DNA from: an uncultured Bacteroidia bacterium
Lineage (GTDB): Bacteria; Bacteroidota; Bacteroidia; Bacteroidales; F082
Assembly: GCA_902774365.1 (NCBI GenBank)
Contig: CACYHX010000017.1
Span: forward strand, 1-64,000
Direction: 5' to 3'
DNA length: 64,000 bases
Shown here: positions 34,969 to 44,578 of the stretch, piece after piece
Layout: each line of letters starts with the position of its first letter
How positions within the stretch are numbered: position 1 is the first letter of the stretch
The notes under the pieces: generated by a model
The model's input: only the letters and a program-made list of their open reading frames with translations
What the model was told of the DNA's origin: nothing
The model's database searches: none
Program-made: the position numbers and the translations under genes

Positions 34969-34976
34969 TAATTTTG
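34969..34976 (+). promoter_or_regulatory. -33/-7 promoter for the AAA/DUF234 ATPase gene
   Basis: The -7 box is TAATTTTG, with TTTG at 34945-34948 spaced 20 bases upstream, a good Bacteroidota promoter. The ATG at 35000 follows 23 bases later. Confidence 0.65.
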
Positions 34977-34999
34977 CGGCATCAAAATAAGGAATCACT

Positions 35000-36424
35000 A
35001 TGGAAAAAATCGTTGGAAGAGACGCTGAAATCAGCAAACTGAAATCGCTTGCAACAAGCGACCGATCAGAGTTCATTGCTCTGTTTGGTCGAAGGCGCGT
35101 AGGTAAGACCTTTCTCGTCAACCAGGTCTTCAAAGACCAGTTCGACTTCAAGATGACTGGTGTCATTGAAGGCTCGCTGAAGGACCAATTCACCGCCTTT
35201 TCCGACGCCATGGAAGACTTCGGTTACGACCTCCCCCAACCGCCAACGGACTGGATGTCAGCTTTCATTGCGTTGAAAAACGCCTTAAAAGATGTGGCTA
35301 AAACCGAGAAACGCTGCATCATCTTCATCGATGAGTTGCCCGCCCTCGATGCCGAAAACTCAAATGTGGCTGGGGCAATAGGCTATTTTTGGAACCACTG
35401 GGCTTCGCTTCAAGGCAATGTCGTCCTCATCATCTGCGGCAGCGCAACCAGCTGGATGATCACCCACGTCATCGACAGCAAAGGCGGTTTGCACGACCGC
35501 CTCACAGAAGAAATGCCCATCCATCCTTTTACCTTGCACGAAGTGGAAACCTATCTCAATGAGTACCAATTCGTATGGAACAGACAAATGATGCTCCAGT
35601 CGTACATGGTTTTCGGAGGCATCCCCTACTACCTCAGCCTATTAAACAACAAGGAAAGCCTGACACAGAATGTTGACCGCCTCTTCTTTAGCAAAGACAC
35701 TAAGATGCGGCGGGAGTTCAGGCGATTGTTTAACACACTTTACAAAAGCCCCGAGAAATACATTGAAATTGTCAAAGCATTGGGCAAAAGCCGCCAAGGC
35801 ATGACTCGCGAGCAACTGGCCAAGGAACTCAAATGCAGCAACAACGGACATCTGGGTGACAAGCTAGAAGACCTTGTACAATGCGACCTGATTCGGAAGA
35901 ACATCGTCCGCGAAAAAGAAATCAAGAGCAAGGACGCTATTTATCAACTATGTGACTTCTTCAGTTTGTTTTACTTGACTTTCGTCGACAGGGCCGAGGT
36001 TGAGACGGATTATTGGTCGCACCATATCAACACGCCCGAAATGAACACATGGATGGGGCTGGCCTATGAGCGGATTTGTATGGCTCACATCCCGCAAATC
36101 AAGCGAGCATTGCGCATCGATGGCATTTCAACGCTCAACTACTCATGGCGAAGTAAGACTTCAAAACCCGCCGTCCAAATCGACATCATCATCGAGCGAG
36201 CAGATAATATTGTCAATGTCTGTGAAGTCAAACACAGCCAGGGAGAATACGAGCTCAGCAAGGAGGAATACGAGAAAATCAACCGAAGAAGGAACACTTT
36301 CATCAATGAGACAGGGCTACGCCACGCCTCTTGGCTCACGATGATTACCACCGAAGGCTTGGCCAAGGGGATGTATTCCGAGATGATTCAAAGCCAAGTG
36401 ACTTTAGACGATCTTTTCACCTAA
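35000..36424 (+). CDS. AAA-family ATPase with C-terminal DUF234-like nuclease-fold domain
   Basis: The product has 474 residues. Its N-terminal P-loop is FIALFGRRRVGKTFLV and its Walker B is RCIIFIDELPAL, as in the archaeal-type ATPase/DUF234 family common in Bacteroidota. A winged-helix-like middle (MTREQLAKELKCSNNGHL) and a C-terminal DUF234-like part follow; VQIDIIIERADNIVNVCEVK has the D...E-x-K layout of a PD-(D/E)XK fold. The biological role of this family is not established. The gene is single and has a strong promoter with two palindromes upstream. Its end overlaps the end of the O-antigen ligase-like gene by 4 bases, tail to tail. Confidence 0.85.
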   Translation: MEKIVGRDAEISKLKSLATSDRSEFIALFGRRRVGKTFLVNQVFKDQFDFKMTGVIEGSLKDQFTAFSDAMEDFGYDLPQPPTDWMSAFIALKNALKDVAKTEKRCIIFIDELPALDAENSNVAGAIGYFWNHWASLQGNVVLIICGSATSWMITHVIDSKGGLHDRLTEEMPIHPFTLHEVETYLNEYQFVWNRQMMLQSYMVFGGIPYYLSLLNNKESLTQNVDRLFFSKDTKMRREFRRLFNTLYKSPEKYIEIVKALGKSRQGMTREQLAKELKCSNNGHLGDKLEDLVQCDLIRKNIVREKEIKSKDAIYQLCDFFSLFYLTFVDRAEVETDYWSHHINTPEMNTWMGLAYERICMAHIPQIKRALRIDGISTLNYSWRSKTSKPAVQIDIIIERADNIVNVCEVKHSQGEYELSKEEYEKINRRRNTFINETGLRHASWLTMITTEGLAKGMYSEMIQSQVTLDDLFT

Positions 36425-38076
36425 TTAATAGGGCGAGCATGATGCCCATAAAGCAATGCCATGAAAAAGGCAAACAGCGTGGCGCCGGCCTGCGTCTCCA
36501 AGGTGTCTTCGGGAAACATCGACAGCAGCATGATGGTGAGGAACACCATATATAAATAGGTGTGGTTTCGGCGCGAGGCGCACCATGGATAGAGCAGCAC
36601 GAAGAGGAAGAAAGCCAAACCCACCAACCCAAAAGCAACGGCGATGGCGAGGTATTGGTTGTGGGCGCGGAAACGGAATTCTTCCTTCAAGGGGGAGTGC
36701 AGCTCGTCGTAAGCCTGGCTGAAAGCCTGCGGCACATCGCCGGTGCCCACGCCAAACCACGGGTGCTGCCCGATGAGGTGGAACGACGCCCTCGTGTACT
36801 CGATGCGTTGCGAGAGCGAGCCGCCGTTGGGGTTGTTGTAACGCCGGTAGAGGTTGTACTCGAACAAGGTCGACGACAGGCGCGCCCGCAGGCCCGGATG
36901 CTTCCAGTTGTTGTAGTTGGCGATGCCTTGCTCTATGTTGCGGATGTCGTCGTCGGTGAGGGCCATCACGCCTTGGGCGTCCTTATGGAGGCCCTTGGAG
37001 GTAAGGTAACGCGCCAAGGTGGCTTCCAGGGTGACATCGAGGGGCAGAGCGCTGCGTTGGGACCAGGACTCCTGTAGCTCCTTGCGGCAGTAGTACAGGC
37101 CCACATATTTGCCGTCTTCGACGGGGTTGTGGATGGTGTCGTGCCAGTAGTCGTTGCCGAGGGCGGTTTTCTGCTCAAGAGTGGCGAAGTCGACAGGCTC
37201 CACCTTCAGCATGGGCTTCACCTGGTGCCATACGGCGAAGAAGGCGACGCCTATCATCACCAATGCCGTGGCGCCCACGGCGATGCGCCAGCCCCTACCC
37301 TGCTTCCAACGCAGGAAGGCATAGACGGCAGAGACGATGACGACCGCAGCGAGAATCACGTAGCCCGAGAGGGACTCGAAGATGTAGATCTGGTAGACGA
37401 ACCAAAGCATCAGCAAAGCCTGAACGCATTTGGTCCACCACGACGACTTATAAGTGGCAAGGTAATACCCAATAACTGCAATGCAGAAAACGATGTTGAG
37501 GCAGAAGCGGATATGACTGATGAAATGCGAGATCTCGCGGACGTCGTCGTAGTCGTGGCGCCAATAGGACACACTGCTGAACAGTGTGGCGACGAAGACC
37601 GACAGCACATAGACTAACATCACGAAGTCGAAGCGCTTGCGGTCCAGCGGCTCCATGCCCGACAGCACGAGAGGCATGACGAGGATGGGCAACTTGACGC
37701 GGAGGTCTTTCATGGCGTAGTCGAAGTCGGAGGTCCAGAGTAGGCCGACGACATGCATGAGGTAGAAGGCGACGAGGAGGACGGCGGCTTTGTTGTGCCA
37801 AAAGCGGGAGAGCTTGGACTTGAACCCTCGATCCGTCATGGCGGACAGCGATCCGCCATCTCCCATGCGATGAGATGAATCCTTGCCCTCAGGAGATTGC
37901 GGGTCAGGCCCGCAATGACGGGCAGGGATAAGAGCGTCAATCAACCAGACGGCGACCAGCCAGAACTGCGACATGCCCATGAGGAAGGGCGAGAGGGTGA
38001 GTCCCACCGCCACCATGAGCAGGCCGAGGAGGTAGGCTTGGTTGAGATAGGGTCGTATGGTCGTCGGCCAGGTCAT
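36421..38076 (-). CDS. O-antigen ligase/polymerase-like membrane protein (Wzy_C domain)
   Basis: The product has 551 residues from the ATG at 38076, which overlaps the preceding protease stop as TGATG; a GTG lies one codon upstream. There are about ten membrane helices. The family signature lies in the large late loop and next helix: FHLIGQHPWFGVGTGDVPQA, then FRAHNQYLAIAVAFGLVGLA. Relatives transfer or polymerise O-antigen or other surface glycans at the periplasmic face. Residues ~51-81 (ARHCGPDPQSPEGKDSSHRM and beyond) are encoded by palindromic element A, inserted in frame between helices 2 and 3. It is the last gene of the DUF4271-hemD-rnpA-yidD operon. Confidence 0.82.
   Translation of the reverse strand: MTWPTTIRPYLNQAYLLGLLMVAVGLTLSPFLMGMSQFWLVAVWLIDALIPARHCGPDPQSPEGKDSSHRMGDGGSLSAMTDRGFKSKLSRFWHNKAAVLLVAFYLMHVVGLLWTSDFDYAMKDLRVKLPILVMPLVLSGMEPLDRKRFDFVMLVYVLSVFVATLFSSVSYWRHDYDDVREISHFISHIRFCLNIVFCIAVIGYYLATYKSSWWTKCVQALLMLWFVYQIYIFESLSGYVILAAVVIVSAVYAFLRWKQGRGWRIAVGATALVMIGVAFFAVWHQVKPMLKVEPVDFATLEQKTALGNDYWHDTIHNPVEDGKYVGLYYCRKELQESWSQRSALPLDVTLEATLARYLTSKGLHKDAQGVMALTDDDIRNIEQGIANYNNWKHPGLRARLSSTLFEYNLYRRYNNPNGGSLSQRIEYTRASFHLIGQHPWFGVGTGDVPQAFSQAYDELHSPLKEEFRFRAHNQYLAIAVAFGLVGLAFFLFVLLYPWCASRRNHTYLYMVFLTIMLLSMFPEDTLETQAGATLFAFFMALLYGHHARPIN
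37834..37920. repeat. Palindromic element A, copy 1, in frame inside the O-antigen ligase-like gene
   Basis: 87 bases with cgtcat/atgacg ends, a left hairpin around gcggacagcgatccgc and a right hairpin around gcgggtcaggcccgc. Its reverse complement aligns along its whole length with the 87-base intergenic copy at 54697-54783. It is translated as a hydrophilic ~30-residue loop. Confidence 0.8.
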
Positions 38077-39725
38077 CACTTGCCGCCCAGGATGCTGTGG
38101 TATTCATCCTTGCCGTTGGTGTTGAGCAGAATCTCGAAGGCGCGCTGCAGGTCGGGGTCGTCGTTCAAGTTGGCGACGATGCGACCTTTCTGGTAGTAGT
38201 AACGTCCCACGATCTCGGAGCGCAGCAGCTCTTCGATGTCCTTGCGGTTGTTGAGAAGGTCGTTCTCCTTCTCAGCGGCGAAGTTCTTCTCCAACTGGTC
38301 GATCTGCGGCTGTATCTTGTCGAGATAGCCTTCGTCCTTGGCGGTTTTCTTCAGCTTCTCGATGGCTTTCTCGCTCTCGGTGGTGTAGCTGAAGTTCTTG
38401 TCCTTCACGAACTTCATGAAGTCCTGGTAGGTGGCTTCGTCGATTTGGAAGCGGTCGGCCGAGTCGATGCTCTTATGCTCGTGGTAGTATTTGCTGGCGT
38501 AGTCGAAGATGAAGTTTTTGGCGTAGAGATAGGCCGTCACCGTGGCATAGGGGTCGCGTTTCACCTTCACGTCGGGCATGATGCCGTGGCCTTCGTAGAC
38601 GGTGCGACCGCCGAGGGTCTGGAAGGGCTTGCCGAGGGTGTCGTTTTTCACCTGTGTGGTGTCTTTCTTGTGCGAGTAGTCGATCTCTTGGATGCAACGG
38701 CCGCTGGGGATGTAATAATGCGCTATGGTGACTTTCATCTGGGTGTTGTAGCTCAGCGGCAGGATGTTCTGCACCAGACCCTTGCCGAAGGTCCGTTCGC
38801 CGATGATGACGGCGCGGTCGTAGTCCTGCAATGCGCCGGCCACGATCTCGCTGGCCGAGGCGCTGCTGCGGTCGACGAGCACAGCCAGGGGGATGTTCAA
38901 GTCGACGGGGTCGTTCATGGTGGGATGCACGCTGTTGGCGTTGGCGGCCTTGCCTTTCATCGACACGACGGCCTTGCCTTTGGGGATGAATAGGTTGACG
39001 ATGTCAACGGCCTCGTTCATCAGGCCGCCGCCGTTGCCTCGCAGGTCGAGGATGAAGCCTTTCAGCTGGCGGTTGTTCTTCATCTCCAGCACCTTCTCCT
39101 TCACCTCTCGGGCGGCGTCGCGGGTGAAGCCGCTCAGCTGGAGGTAAGCGATGCCGTTGTCGAACACCTTATAATAAGGTATGTTTTCGATCTTCACCTT
39201 CTCGCGCTTCAGCGTCTTGGTCAGGGGCTTGTCTTCGCCGTAACGTCTCACCTTGATGGTCACCTCGGTGTTGGGCTGGCCTTTCAGCAGGTCGCTGACC
39301 TGTTGGGTGTTTTTCTTCTTGCAGTCGACGCCATTCACCTCGAGGATGATGTCGCCGGCGATGAGGCCCGACTTTTGTGCCGGCCAGCCGTAGTAGGGGT
39401 CTGAGATACGGGTCCACTCACCGTCGTATTGGATGAGGGCGCCGATGCCGCCGTATTCTCCCGTGGTCATGAACTTGGCGTTCTCGATGTCGGACTCGGG
39501 GATGAAGACGGTGTAGGGGTCGAGGCCGTCGAGCATGGCCTTGATGGCGGCTTCGTTGAGTTCGCCGGGGTTGATCTCGTCGACATAGTTGAGGTTGAGC
39601 TCACGGAGGAGGCTGTTGTAGATGTCGAGGCTCTTGGCGATTTCGAAGTTGTTCTGCTTCTCTTGGGCGAGGAGGCCTATGGGGAGGAGCAGGGCGAGGA
39701 TGAGGATGATGTGTATGCGTTTCAT
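38076..39725 (-). CDS. S41-family C-terminal processing peptidase (CtpA/tail-specific protease type)
   Basis: The product has 549 residues, with signal peptide MKRIHIILILALLLPIGLLA. A PDZ domain (residues ~90-170, GLIAGDIILEVNGVDCKKKN) precedes the protease core, with the catalytic Ser in DRSSASASEIVAGAL and the catalytic Lys in ERTFGKGLVQ. A C-terminal helical extension of ~150 residues follows (residues ~400-549), rich in K, E and Y. These periplasmic serine proteases trim or degrade proteins from their C-terminus. It is in the rnpA-yidD operon, 56 bases after yidD, and overlaps the next gene by 1 base. Confidence 0.93.
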   Translation of the reverse strand: MKRIHIILILALLLPIGLLAQEKQNNFEIAKSLDIYNSLLRELNLNYVDEINPGELNEAAIKAMLDGLDPYTVFIPESDIENAKFMTTGEYGGIGALIQYDGEWTRISDPYYGWPAQKSGLIAGDIILEVNGVDCKKKNTQQVSDLLKGQPNTEVTIKVRRYGEDKPLTKTLKREKVKIENIPYYKVFDNGIAYLQLSGFTRDAAREVKEKVLEMKNNRQLKGFILDLRGNGGGLMNEAVDIVNLFIPKGKAVVSMKGKAANANSVHPTMNDPVDLNIPLAVLVDRSSASASEIVAGALQDYDRAVIIGERTFGKGLVQNILPLSYNTQMKVTIAHYYIPSGRCIQEIDYSHKKDTTQVKNDTLGKPFQTLGGRTVYEGHGIMPDVKVKRDPYATVTAYLYAKNFIFDYASKYYHEHKSIDSADRFQIDEATYQDFMKFVKDKNFSYTTESEKAIEKLKKTAKDEGYLDKIQPQIDQLEKNFAAEKENDLLNNRKDIEELLRSEIVGRYYYQKGRIVANLNDDPDLQRAFEILLNTNGKDEYHSILGGK

Positions 39726-39777
39726 CTTTTACTTTGTTGTTATGCAGGGACTCACGTCGCCTGTTTACTGATTTGTC

Positions 39778-39790
39778 GTCCCTACGGGAC
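39778..39790. repeat. Short palindrome gtccctacgggac at the yidD stop codon
   Basis: A 13-base palindrome with 5-base arms that contributes the yidD stop codon (39782-39784). It resembles fragments of dispersed repeats but is too short to assign. Confidence 0.35.
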
Positions 39791-40012
39791 TGGGTCGTAA
39801 CCGCTGCCGCCCCAAGGGTTGCAGGAGAGGATACGTTTGAAGGTGAGCCAGCCGCCTTTGAAGAAGCCGTACTTTTGGATGGCTTCGATGCCGTAGTTGG
39901 AGCAGGTGGGCGTATAGCGACAGCTCTTCCCTATCCATGGCGACAGCGTCACCTGGTAGATCCTAATCAACAGGATCAGGAACTTAGCGGGCAGTTTGAC
40001 TATGTTTTTCAT
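39782..40012 (-). CDS. yidD: Membrane protein insertion efficiency factor YidD
   Basis: The product has 76 residues, the usual length. Family features are an amphipathic N-terminal helix ([18 protein letters not shown]) and the conserved cysteine motif [20 protein letters not shown], then [17 protein letters not shown]. YidD assists YidC in inserting inner-membrane proteins. It overlaps the rnpA end by 29 bases, the classic rnpA-yidD arrangement, and ends in a small palindrome. Confidence 0.95.
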   Translation of the reverse strand: MKNIVKLPAKFLILLIRIYQVTLSPWIGKSCRYTPTCSNYGIEAIQKYGFFKGGWLTFKRILSCNPWGGSGYDPVP

Positions 40013-40394
40013 ATCGTGCGACCAACTCTTTGACGGCTTTCTGCGTCTTCGTGAACATTTCTTCGTAGCTATGGATCACCGTAGCCGTATACACTAACGC
40101 AACATCCACCGAAATATTATCCCTTTCACAGATTTCATACAGCGGAGCCTTGTTGCGGCGCCAGGCCTCACGCATCAGGCGTTTCACGCGGTTGCGGCTG
40201 ACGGCATGGTGGAAGCGTTTCTTGGAGACCGACACCAGCAGGCGGACGGTAGGGCGACGGCTGTCGTCGTGACGGAAAAGGTAGATGACCCGATAAGGAT
40301 ACGCCGAAACGCCCACGCCCTGCTCGAAAAGCGCCTTGATGTCGTTTTCCTTGCAGATACGCTCGTACTTCGGTAAACCTTCGGGGGCAACCAT
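39984..40394 (-). CDS. rnpA: Ribonuclease P protein component
   Basis: The product has 136 residues. The RNR motif is in [20 protein letters not shown], with [12 protein letters not shown] before it. RnpA binds RnpB RNA and helps position pre-tRNA for removal of the 5' leader. It is in an operon after hemD and DUF4271 rather than next to rpmH, as is common in Bacteroidota, and its end overlaps yidD. The start is ATG at 40394. Confidence 0.94.
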   Translation of the reverse strand: MVAPEGLPKYERICKENDIKALFEQGVGVSAYPYRVIYLFRHDDSRRPTVRLLVSVSKKRFHHAVSRNRVKRLMREAWRRNKAPLYEICERDNISVDVALVYTATVIHSYEEMFTKTQKAVKELVARYEKHSQTAR

Positions 40395-40420
40395 AGAATA
40401 AAGATTTGTGAGTCAGAGAC

Positions 40421-41185
40421 TTACTTCTTCTTCCCTTTCTTGCTCTCGGCGACGATGTACTCTTCGATGGCCATGGTCATCGAATGGGCCGTCTGGGTGG
40501 GAGCACGGAAGTTGAGTTCGAAGCCCGCGTCGACGATGGCTTGGCAGGTGGCGTCGCCGAAGCCGCCGATGGCGACTTCCTTCTGCTCAAACTCGGGGAA
40601 GTTCACTTTCAGTGACTGGATACCCATGGGGCTGAAGAACACCAGCATGTCGTAGTCGCCGATCTTCACCTTGTCTCTCAAGTCGGCGGGCACGGTGCGG
40701 AACATCACGGCTTTGGTGAAGTTGAGCTTGGCGGACGTGAGCAAGTCGAGGGTGGCGTCGGAGCTGATGTCGGAGCAGCAGTAGAGATACTTCTCGTCCT
40801 TGTGCTTCTTCATGATGTCGATCAGGTCGTTCAGCGTCTGGCTGCCGTAGAACACCTTGCGCTTACGGTATTGCACATAGCGTTGCAGATACAGGGCGGT
40901 CGACTCGTTGATGCAGAAATACTTCAAGGTCTCGGGCACGTTGTAACGCATCTCCTTGGCCACGCGGAAGAAGTGGTCGACAGCGTTGCGGCTGGTGAGG
41001 ATGATGGCAGTATATTCCGGGAGTTTGATATGCTCTTGGCGAAGTTCGCTGGCGGTGACATCGTCGAGTTTGATGAATTTCTCGAAAGTGAAATTGACAC
41101 CGTACTTCTTTATCATGTCGGCAAAAGGCGTCTTCGAGATGTCGGCCGGCTTGGGTTGCGACACCAAAATGGACTTAATCTTCAT
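40421..41185 (-). CDS. hemD: Uroporphyrinogen-III synthase-like protein
   Basis: The product has 254 residues and folds as two similar halves with HemD signatures, such as AIILTSRNAVDHFFRV in the first half and DYDMLVFFSPMGIQSLKVNF followed by AIGGFGDATCQAIVDAGF in the second. HemD closes hydroxymethylbilane to uroporphyrinogen III in tetrapyrrole synthesis. No other hem genes are in view, and in Bacteroidota this gene travels with DUF4271 and rnpA, as here. It ends in a basic tail (ESKKGKKK). The assignment rests on the family pattern. Confidence 0.85.
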   Translation of the reverse strand: MKIKSILVSQPKPADISKTPFADMIKKYGVNFTFEKFIKLDDVTASELRQEHIKLPEYTAIILTSRNAVDHFFRVAKEMRYNVPETLKYFCINESTALYLQRYVQYRKRKVFYGSQTLNDLIDIMKKHKDEKYLYCCSDISSDATLDLLTSAKLNFTKAVMFRTVPADLRDKVKIGDYDMLVFFSPMGIQSLKVNFPEFEQKEVAIGGFGDATCQAIVDAGFELNFRAPTQTAHSMTMAIEEYIVAESKKGKKK

Positions 41186-41251
41186 CTATTTCTCTTGCTT
41201 TTAGTGCATGTTTTTTACTCAATTCTCACCGCATCGGACACCCGTAACTCA

Positions 41252-42094
41252 TTAAAACACAAAGCCGTTACCAAAGTATCTCATACCTGCCGTCACAAGT
41301 GTTGCCACCGGTGCGATTTCGAGGGCGCAAAAATACAAAAAAATATAAAACGTAGGCACTTTTGTTGAAACTCTCGTTTCAATAATCCCATAAATCAGTC
41401 TAAAAACCGCTGCCAGACCTAGTGTTGCAAAGCCTATCCAGATAAAATATCTTGTGGGATTGTAAAGCAGCAGCAATGTCACGGGCACCATCGCGAAGAG
41501 GGTGAAGATGGACACTGAATACTGCACCGTCATCTGGCGGTCGAGGGTGTCGTGCGTGTCGAAGAGCCAACTGACGAAACGCAAGGTCAGATGTCGGAGC
41601 AGCACCCACCCAGCCGTGGCCGCCGCCAAGATGCTGAACATCCTGACCGTGTTGTAGGACAACACGTCGTGGGAGAGCACCACGCAACTTTTTTGCACAA
41701 AGAGCGCCATAAGCAGGATGTAACCCAGGGTGAACGACATGCAGATGAAGCTACGCATGGGGTTCCACTCACGCAACAGCTGGTTGGTGTGGGCCACGCC
41801 GCCCGGCACACTCAGCACCTGACGGAATTGGCGGGGATACAGTTGTTTGTTGAGCACGATGAGCAGCAGCAGCAAGCCCAACAAGGCCAGATTCCAGCCT
41901 TCCATGATCTCGTAGCTCATGCGCTCCAAGGGAATCAGCGTGCCGCGGAATCCCGAGGTGATGAAACTCGGCACCACGCTGTCGCAAACGAGGGTGTCGG
42001 TCACCGGAATCGTATCGACAACCGGCACGGTGTCAACAGGTTGAGCCGTCTCGACGAAGGGGCTGTGATAGAATATGTCGGGGTACTGCGGCAT
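41252..42094 (-). CDS. DUF4271 integral membrane protein
   Basis: The product has 280 residues. A Pro/Val/Asp-rich N-terminus (VDTVPVVDTIPVTDTLVCD) precedes about seven membrane helices, including LALLGLLLLLIVLNKQLYP and FTLGYILLMALFVQKSCVVL. This is the DUF4271 family, restricted to Bacteroidota and usually found just upstream of hemD, as here. Its function is unknown. It is the first gene of the operon, with a promoter at 42117. Confidence 0.85.
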   Translation of the reverse strand: MPQYPDIFYHSPFVETAQPVDTVPVVDTIPVTDTLVCDSVVPSFITSGFRGTLIPLERMSYEIMEGWNLALLGLLLLLIVLNKQLYPRQFRQVLSVPGGVAHTNQLLREWNPMRSFICMSFTLGYILLMALFVQKSCVVLSHDVLSYNTVRMFSILAAATAGWVLLRHLTLRFVSWLFDTHDTLDRQMTVQYSVSIFTLFAMVPVTLLLLYNPTRYFIWIGFATLGLAAVFRLIYGIIETRVSTKVPTFYIFLYFCALEIAPVATLVTAGMRYFGNGFVF

Positions 42095-42116
42095 GAAATC
42101 TTATCGTTTCGCGCTG

Positions 42117-42124
42117 CAAAAATA
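42117..42124 (-). promoter_or_regulatory. -7 box TATTTTTG for the DUF4271-hemD-rnpA operon
   Basis: caaaaata on the plus strand gives TATTTTTG, 22 bases before the DUF4271 ATG. It is divergent from the pta promoter. Confidence 0.6.
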
Positions 42125-42157
42125 AATGATTATTTGCAAACCGACACAAAATCTTTA

Positions 42158-42165
42158 TAACTTTG
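42158..42165 (+). promoter_or_regulatory. -7 box TAACTTTG for pta
   Basis: TAACTTTG is an exact TAnnTTTG match, 53 bases before the pta ATG at 42219. Confidence 0.55.
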
Positions 42166-42218
42166 CAGTTCAAATTTAACTGAACAACTTAACAACTAAT
42201 AACTATAAACTGAACAAG

Positions 42219-43229
42219 ATGAACTTAATGCAAGAAATCATTGCCAACGCGCAGGCCAACAAGCAGCGCATTGTGCTCCCCGAGGGCGACGAGCCCCGTA
42301 CCCTGAAAGCCGCCGACCGTCTTCTGGCTGACGGCGTCGCCGACGTCATCCTCATCGGTCCCGCCGAGAAGATCAAGGAGATGACCGCTGAGTTCGGTCT
42401 CCAAAACATCGGCAAGGCCCGCATCATCGATCCGATGAACAACCCCGACCGTCAGAAATATGCCGACCTCCTCTTCGAGATCCGCAAAGCCAAAGGCATG
42501 ACGCCCGAGCAGGCCTACGACCTGGCCGGCAACTTCATGTACCTCGGCATCCTGTTGGTGAAAGCCGGTGAGGCCGACGGCCTCGTCAGCGGTGCCCGCA
42601 GCACCACGGGCGACATGCTCCGTCCCGCCCTGCAGATCATCAAGACCGTGCCTGGCGTGAGCTGCGTCAGCGGCGCCTTCACGATGTTCCTGCCCGAAGG
42701 TTGTCCTTATGGCACTGATGGCCGCATGGTCTTCGCCGACTGCGCCGTCACGCCCATGCCGACAGCCGAGCAGCTGGCCGAAATCGCCATCTGCACCGCC
42801 GACACCGCCAAGGCCATCGCCAAGATCGACCCCGTCACCGCCATCCTGAGCTTCTCCACCAAGGGCAGCGCCAAGCATGTGGTCGACAAAGTCATCGAAG
42901 CCACCCGTATCGCCAAGGAGCGTCGTCCCGACCTCGTCCTCGACGGCGAGCTGCAAGCCGACGCCGCCATCGTGCCGTCCGTCGGTTCGAGCAAGGCCCC
43001 GGGCAGCCCCGTCGCCGGCAAGGCCAACACCCTCGTGTTCCCCTGCCTCGAAGTGGGTAACATCGCCTATAAGCTCGTCCAGCGTCTGGCTGGTGCCGAA
43101 GCCGTCGGTCCCGTGCTGCAAGGCCTCGCCAAGCCCTGCAACGACCTCAGCCGCGGCTGCTCCATCGACGACGTCTACAAACTGGTGGCCATCACGTGTA
43201 ACCAGGCTATCGCACAGAAACAGAAATAA
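42219..43229 (+). CDS. pta: Phosphate acetyltransferase
   Basis: The product has 336 residues, the short form made only of the PTA_PTB catalytic domain. Signatures are RIVLPEGDEPRTLKAADRLL at the N-terminus, ADGLVSGARSTTGDMLRPAL, and PVAGKANTLVFPCLEVGNIA with YKLVQRLAGAEAVGP. It converts acetyl-CoA and phosphate to acetyl phosphate and CoA. The acetate kinase gene follows after element C2, so the pair would generate ATP while excreting acetate; that partner gene is broken in this sequence. Codon use is strongly biased to GCC/CGT-type codons, as in highly expressed genes. Confidence 0.96.
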   Translation: MNLMQEIIANAQANKQRIVLPEGDEPRTLKAADRLLADGVADVILIGPAEKIKEMTAEFGLQNIGKARIIDPMNNPDRQKYADLLFEIRKAKGMTPEQAYDLAGNFMYLGILLVKAGEADGLVSGARSTTGDMLRPALQIIKTVPGVSCVSGAFTMFLPEGCPYGTDGRMVFADCAVTPMPTAEQLAEIAICTADTAKAIAKIDPVTAILSFSTKGSAKHVVDKVIEATRIAKERRPDLVLDGELQADAAIVPSVGSSKAPGSPVAGKANTLVFPCLEVGNIAYKLVQRLAGAEAVGPVLQGLAKPCNDLSRGCSIDDVYKLVAITCNQAIAQKQK

Positions 43230-43240
43230 TTATTATGTAT

Positions 43241-43358
43241 TGGGATTGCTTCGCAAGAAATCGTTCAAAAATCTCTGAAAAATCTCTCAAAATCAGATTT
43301 CTAATTGAAAGATTTTGATTTGATTTTTGATAGATTTCTTGGCCGCAGGCCAATCCCA
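43241..43358. repeat. Palindromic element C, copy 2 (~118 bases), between pta and ackA
   Basis: Left arm tgggattgcttcgcaagaaatc (43241-43262) and right arm starting gatttcttgg and ending ccaatccca (43333-43358) pair over most of their length. The same sequence and layout occur at 9235-9351. It splits the pta-ackA pair and could form a large hairpin in the shared transcript. Confidence 0.6.
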
Positions 43359-43389
43359 CAAACAACAATTAAACAATCAACAATTCAAC

Positions 43390-44531
<1,142 letters not shown>

Positions 44532-44544
44532 TCAAGACCTTGAA

Positions 44545-44577
44545 CGAAAAAAGGGCGCCGATGGCGCCCTTTTTTCG
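44545..44577. terminator. Bidirectional terminator between ackA and the PAS-like gene
   Basis: A perfect 15-base stem, cgaaaaaagggcgcc and ggcgcccttttttcg, with loop gat. It has A runs on the left and T runs on the right, so it works for both convergent genes. Confidence 0.85.
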
Positions 44578-44578
44578 T

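Noticed and set aside
35000..36424. Toxin-antitoxin or defence system
   Set aside because: The ATPase has a nuclease-like fold at its end, but there is no partner gene and the family role is unknown, so no defence function is claimed.
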